DNA of 64,000 nucleotides from Elephas maximus indicus (lineage: Eukaryota; Chordata; Mammalia; Proboscidea; Elephantidae). The position numbers and the translations under genes are program-made. Position 1 is the stretch's first letter. Every line of letters starts with the position of its first letter. The notes under the pieces are model-generated. The model did not search any database and had not been told where the DNA came from. It saw only the letters and a list, made by a program, of their open reading frames with translations. Of the stretch, positions 59,996 to 64,000 are shown in pieces. The DNA lies in the NCBI RefSeq assembly GCF_024166365.1, contig NC_064820.1, positions 49,267,501-49,331,500 on the forward strand, given 5' to 3'.

Positions 59996-60369
59996 TAAGT
60001 CTTTTTCCCATGCTTAAAAGTCTCCCAGGGTCTCTGACAAAGAGGCTCTGCTTCTCTAAGGCAGGACTTTGGTGGCCAGAGAGGGTTGGAGGCAGGTGAT
60101 TTGTGTGAGCATCATTCACAGAGCTGGTCATGCACTGTCTAGTTGCTTATCTATGCTAGTCAGAAACAGTGACTATTTGGCAGTTCCAAAGTACTTGACC
60201 CTGAAGTTTGCATGGGAGCTTATAAAGACTTAGAGCACTACTAGCAACTAAGCAAACAGCAAACTCCCTGGTTCTTTAATTTAGAAAGAAGACCACAGAC
60301 TATGAACCCAAAGAAGCAGATTAAAGTGGTGGAAATAAAATGGGATTTGGAATGAGAGAGTTCAGATCT

Positions 60370-60500
60370 GGTATCAGACTCCAGCTCCTCCTTTTACCAC
60401 TTGTTTGATCTTGAGAAGGTTGCTTAAAGCCTTTAAGACTCACTTCTCATATCTCTAAAGGGGGAATGGCATTAATAAATGAGTTACCAGGATTTTGCAC
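60370..60500 (+). mobile_element. MIR fragment
   Basis: Core with accacttgtttgatcttgag and gactcacttctcatatctct. Weak. Confidence 0.5.
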
Positions 60501-60767
60501 ATTAAACAAGGTAGTGATTTGAAAAGTGCTTTGTAAAAAAAAACTAAGCACTCTGTAAGTAATAAAGAGATGAAAAAAATTAAAAGGGGGGGTAGATAGA
60601 TCCTCATAATATCTCCACTGAACTTTTAAAGCTTGAGCAACCGTACTTTAGAAGGCGGCCAACATTTAATTCTTTACTTGTCTCCAGTGAGTCTGGATCA
60701 GAAAGAGGTAGGTGGGCGGGCTACTCAAGGCCTCAGCCAAAATGGGCCACAATTATATGTAATCATA

Positions 60768-60972
60768 ATGGTGTCAGATGCCGTTGAGTCAATTTCAACT
60801 CATTGCAACCCCATGTGACAAGGTAGAACTGCCCCATAGGTGTTCCTAGGCTGTAATCTTTACAGGAGCTGACAGCCAGGTCTTTCTCCTGGGAAGCCCC
60901 TGGGAGGGTTCAAACTGCCAACCTTTCAGGTAGCAGCACAGCGCTTAACCATTGCACCTCCAGGGCTCCCAT
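60768..60972 (-). mobile_element. AfroSINE, long form
   Basis: It contains the additional ctgtaatctttacaggagct block, as at 16446-16645, between the body and the inverted head. Confidence 0.82.
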
Positions 60973-62014
60973 ACATACAGATTTATAGCTGGATATGTAA
61001 TTCGCACATTTTTTACCTTGGTACTTTTCAAACTATAAAAATGTTTTAATTACATGTTTTCATTATTAAGGAAATTTTTTAAAAATACATTTCCTGAATC
61101 AAGATAATTTGCCTTACAAATAAGTATGTGAGATTTCAATGCCCATGATGTGTTTATGATATCAATTATGCCAAATAAAGAAAAAAGTCTCAGTATGCTA
61201 TACAAACAAGGTTTGCTCTAATAATTTAAATACAGAAAAATGGAAGGAAGATTGATAAATTTAGACACTGAACACAAAAATCCTATGTAGGCAGGGATTA
61301 GTACTGCATTAATTTTGTGAAGAAGTACATCACATTGATCCCATCTTTTAGGATCTAATTTGCAAAAGGTCTTTGGCAGTAAGTACAATAATAATTGTGC
61401 AGTAAATAATTTTTCTATTTTTGTTTCCAAAAAGTGATGGATTAAATTAAACACTCACTTAATGCCAATGTCTTAACACCCAATTTTAACATTTTCTGAA
61501 GTGAGTATAAGTTTTGCAGAGTTATCAAACGATATCTCCTTAACATCAGCAATGAGGTCAAAACATAGAAATAGCTTAAAAATAGAGTAAGACAGAGGCT
61601 AGATGTTTTCTTCTATTAAACTTCAGCTATTTCAACTTCTCATCCTCATTAAATTATTGTTTTTAATTTAAACTTCATGAACTTTGTATTTTAGTTTGTG
61701 TGTAATTTTTAAATTAGCTTTATCATTGTAAAAGAGCTCTAGGCATAAGAAGTTTATAATGATGATATATATCACATATATACTTATATACTTTTGTATA
61801 TATGATACATGTAGAGAGAGAAAATCAGAGCATATCATTACAATAAAAGAAATTTAAGTCAATGCAAAGCATTTTCCCTTATATGGGGTCTGACGTTAAT
61901 CAGTTTTGAAGAACCTGTTTTAGATTAATTACTTTTCTCCTCTAGGTCAATACTGCAATGACTGTAGTTTGATTTCAGTTTTAGCAAAATTCAAAATTAG
62001 ATTGAATATGCGAA
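60973..62014. other. AT-rich intergenic DNA, no gene seen
   Basis: A TA-rich microsatellite patch is at about 61763-61810. No exon or RNA gene was recognised. Confidence 0.4.
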
Positions 62015-62231
62015 TACCATGTTTTTATGCAAATAACACGCACCTTCTGCATTTGCTTGCCGGCCATGCCCTGCCCCCATGAGGCGCCCTCACAAGCTCT
62101 GCCATGCCAATCCTCTTCTACAAGTTGCTGTTAAAAAAAATTAGTGTAGCTTACTTAGAAAAATACCTCATGGGGAGAGGGTGCAGCCACCAAACACAGA
62201 AAGCATGCATTATTTGTGTAAAAATACAGTA
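62015..62231. mobile_element. Short inverted-repeat DNA element (MITE-like)
   Basis: The left end accatgtttttatgcaaata and the reverse complement of the right end (tgtatttttacacaaataat) match over about 25-30 bp, and TA lies at both edges (62015-62016, 62230-62231). It is 217 bp with a GC-rich interior (ggccatgccctgcccccatg) and no ORF. Superfamily inferred as Tc1/mariner-like from the TA. Confidence 0.7.
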
Positions 62232-63351
62232 GATCTCATTGTTTTGCTAATGTATTGTTCGTTGATCACATGGCCAGGCCAGAACAAGCTCAGAAGGCAG
62301 CCAAAAATTCCATGCCCAACTGAATTATCTGTTTTACCACAGCTATAAATCCTCTACTCCCTCAATGTGTGCGTTTAGGGGGTTGACTACCACCTCATTC
62401 TTCATTTAGAGACACTTAAGACCAAAGTAGTTACATAACCTTCTGAAAACTATTCTGAGTAAAAATATGGTGGCTTTTTTTTTTTTTTACTTAATTGCTT
62501 CAACCTTTATGTGCTCTTTATGTCCAGAATCCTCTCTAGAACAGTGCCTTCTCCCCTTCCTATAGCACACACTTCTCCCAGGACACAAGGGTCTTCCAAG
62601 AATCAAGTGATGAGAGAGAGAGAGACAGAGAACTAGAAAGTTTCATCAGTCCACCAGCACCACTGCCACTCTTGGCCTGCTCAGTCTGATGACTGTTTGC
62701 CCACTGCCCTGGGTTGTAGTCACAAGGTTCCAGCTCATTCATTCCATATGTACATGCTCAGCCTCTGACACCCAGCCATTCTTTCCCCCAAAGGCTTGAA
62801 ACCACGGCAGTATATGCAGGTCTAGAGGGATTTCTGTCTTGAACACACACTGCCCTGAAGCCACCTCTTACCCAAAAACCTTAGACTTTTGCATCAAGCC
62901 CAGAATCTCCAATCCTCTTGGGGAGACCCCCTTTTGGGGTCCATAGTGTCCTTTCCTGTCAACAAACTGCAGTTTAGACTAACGGGCTTCCCTCTCAGGA
63001 AGCGGGGTTATGGGTCCCATCCCTTTTTTCTAGGAAGGCTTAATCCACTTATGCAATTGTTCTCCCCTTCTCCAGAACTCTGCAAACCAAGGAAGGGACT
63101 CTCTTCATCAAATACAAAAGTTTCAGTTCCCCTTCCCCAGGACATCAGGCATTCTAGTCTCGTCTTTGTATAATTAAAATGGGGCCACTCAAGTGATTCC
63201 ACCCATAAAAGTGAAACAAATATCTGCTCTAATGTGATTTTTCTATCTCTTTCCATAAATGTATGATTTGCTCACATAATTTTTTTTAATTTTGCTTCAA
63301 CCCCTCACCCCATTATTCATAATTTCCACCATACTAAGAAAGCTGAGTGGG
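62232..63351. other. Intergenic DNA, no gene seen
   Basis: No recognised gene or clear repeat apart from a T run at 62476-62488 and a GA-rich patch at about 62610-62630. Confidence 0.4.
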
Positions 63352-63477
63352 AAAGCTGGTGGTTCAATCATTAAGAGTTTGGCTGCTAACCAAAAGATCA
63401 GCAGTTCAAATCCACCAGCCGCTCCTTGGAAACCCTATGAGGCAATTCTACTCTGTCCTATAGGGTTGCTATGCTGA
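63352..63477 (+). mobile_element. AfroSINE, 3'-truncated
   Basis: Head gaaagctggtggttcaatca through tatagggttgctatg, then the usual gagt(c)ggaatc tail is missing. Confidence 0.85.
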
Positions 63478-63944
63478 AAGAATTCCAGAGCACAATTGTC
63501 CATAGGTAGGAAAATCAGAAAACCTCATTTTTTGTGTTTGTTTTGTTTTGTTTTTGTTTACTTGTTTTTTCTAATCAACAAGGATCATTATTAGACATCA
63601 AGGCCTTCTAACAGATTTCAGTTTCAAGGAATTTCAAATTCCCTATAAGTCTTCTGGCTCCTTTCTTAACTATCTTAACCTAAGTTTAACAGTCCTCTCC
63701 TACTAGGCTGCTTGGAAAGACTCCCTCCTCTCCGCCACATACCTCAGGGCCTCTCAGTTTGTACCATGAAAAGTGAGCCCAGGTGCTCATACCGTGGAAC
63801 GCCCTTCCTGCCCTTTCTGGGTGTGACTAAGGAATAAAAACAAGGGAGGAGGCACTCAGAAAGTGGAAGCTTCTCATTTGTGTCTAAAAAATATCCACCC
63901 TACTAAACAAGGTCTTCACAAACTATGAATCAGGAAAGCTGTCA

Positions 63945-64000
63945 GTTCCTCTAGCACATTGCCCAGCACACAGTAGGTACTCATTCAATAAGGAATGAAT
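63945..64000 (+). mobile_element. L2 3' end (at window edge)
   Basis: cagcacacagtaggtactca followed by aatgaat, the usual L2 end. Confidence 0.6.

Noticed and set aside
1..64000. CRISPR arrays, operons, bacterial-type features or tRNA genes
   Set aside because: The sequence is mammalian. tRNA-like B boxes all belong to SINEs and no intact tRNA gene or regular spaced repeat array was seen.
35042..64000. A host gene on the right side such as ANXA2R, expected further along from human gene order
   Set aside because: No frame or exon in this interval resembled a known host protein; all longer frames fell in repeats or had no similarity I could recognise.

Overview
The window is mammalian nuclear DNA from an afrotherian, most likely an elephant or close relative. 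The evidence is about twenty AfroSINE-type tRNA-derived SINEs (A-box/B-box head, tail end matching RTE 3' ends), several copies of an RTE-clade LINE of the kind abundant in elephant, and L1, MIR, L2, MER5-type and MaLR-like LTR fossils. The species assignment is inference from repeat content. The window is about 64 kb, AT-rich, with two genes in its left half and repeat-rich intergenic DNA on the right.

Left part (1-25.2 kb): the 3' half of CCDC152 on the plus strand. Five coding exons (3398-3462, 12852-12954, 16064-16191, 23226-23312, 24049-24198) join in a consistent reading frame with canonical splice sites and encode about 176 C-terminal residues ending in a basic KRRRF tail. The 5' exons lie upstream of the window. 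The introns carry RTE, L1, LTR and SINE insertions. About 550 bp upstream of the 87-nt exon is a decayed tandem copy of that exon, with an in-frame stop and a lost acceptor.

Middle (24.3-35.05 kb): SELENOP (selenoprotein P) on the minus strand, complete. It has a TATA/FOXO/HNF4-type promoter (about 34978-35027), a noncoding exon 1, coding exons 2-5, two SECIS elements in the 3' UTR (24841-24919 and 24398-24471) and a poly(A) signal at 24341-24346. The predicted protein is 383 residues with 13 in-frame UGA codons: one in the UxxC redox motif (residue 59) and twelve in the last exon. Compared with the human protein as I remember it (10 Sec), three UGAs are extra (residues 261, 279, 289). The two genes converge. 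A good CCDC152 poly(A) signal at 25126-25131 would make its 3' UTR antisense to both SELENOP SECIS elements, which fits the reported antisense regulation of SELENOP by the CCDC152 transcript.

Right part (35-64 kb): no host protein-coding gene was recognised. It holds a plus-strand RTE copy cut off by an MaLR-like LTR, L1 ends, SINEs, two TA-flanked inverted-repeat DNA elements (44107-44444, 62015-62231), and a nested RTE locus at 56330-59995 in which a twin-primed (5'-inverted) RTE sits inside an older RTE copy with a recognisable target-site duplication.
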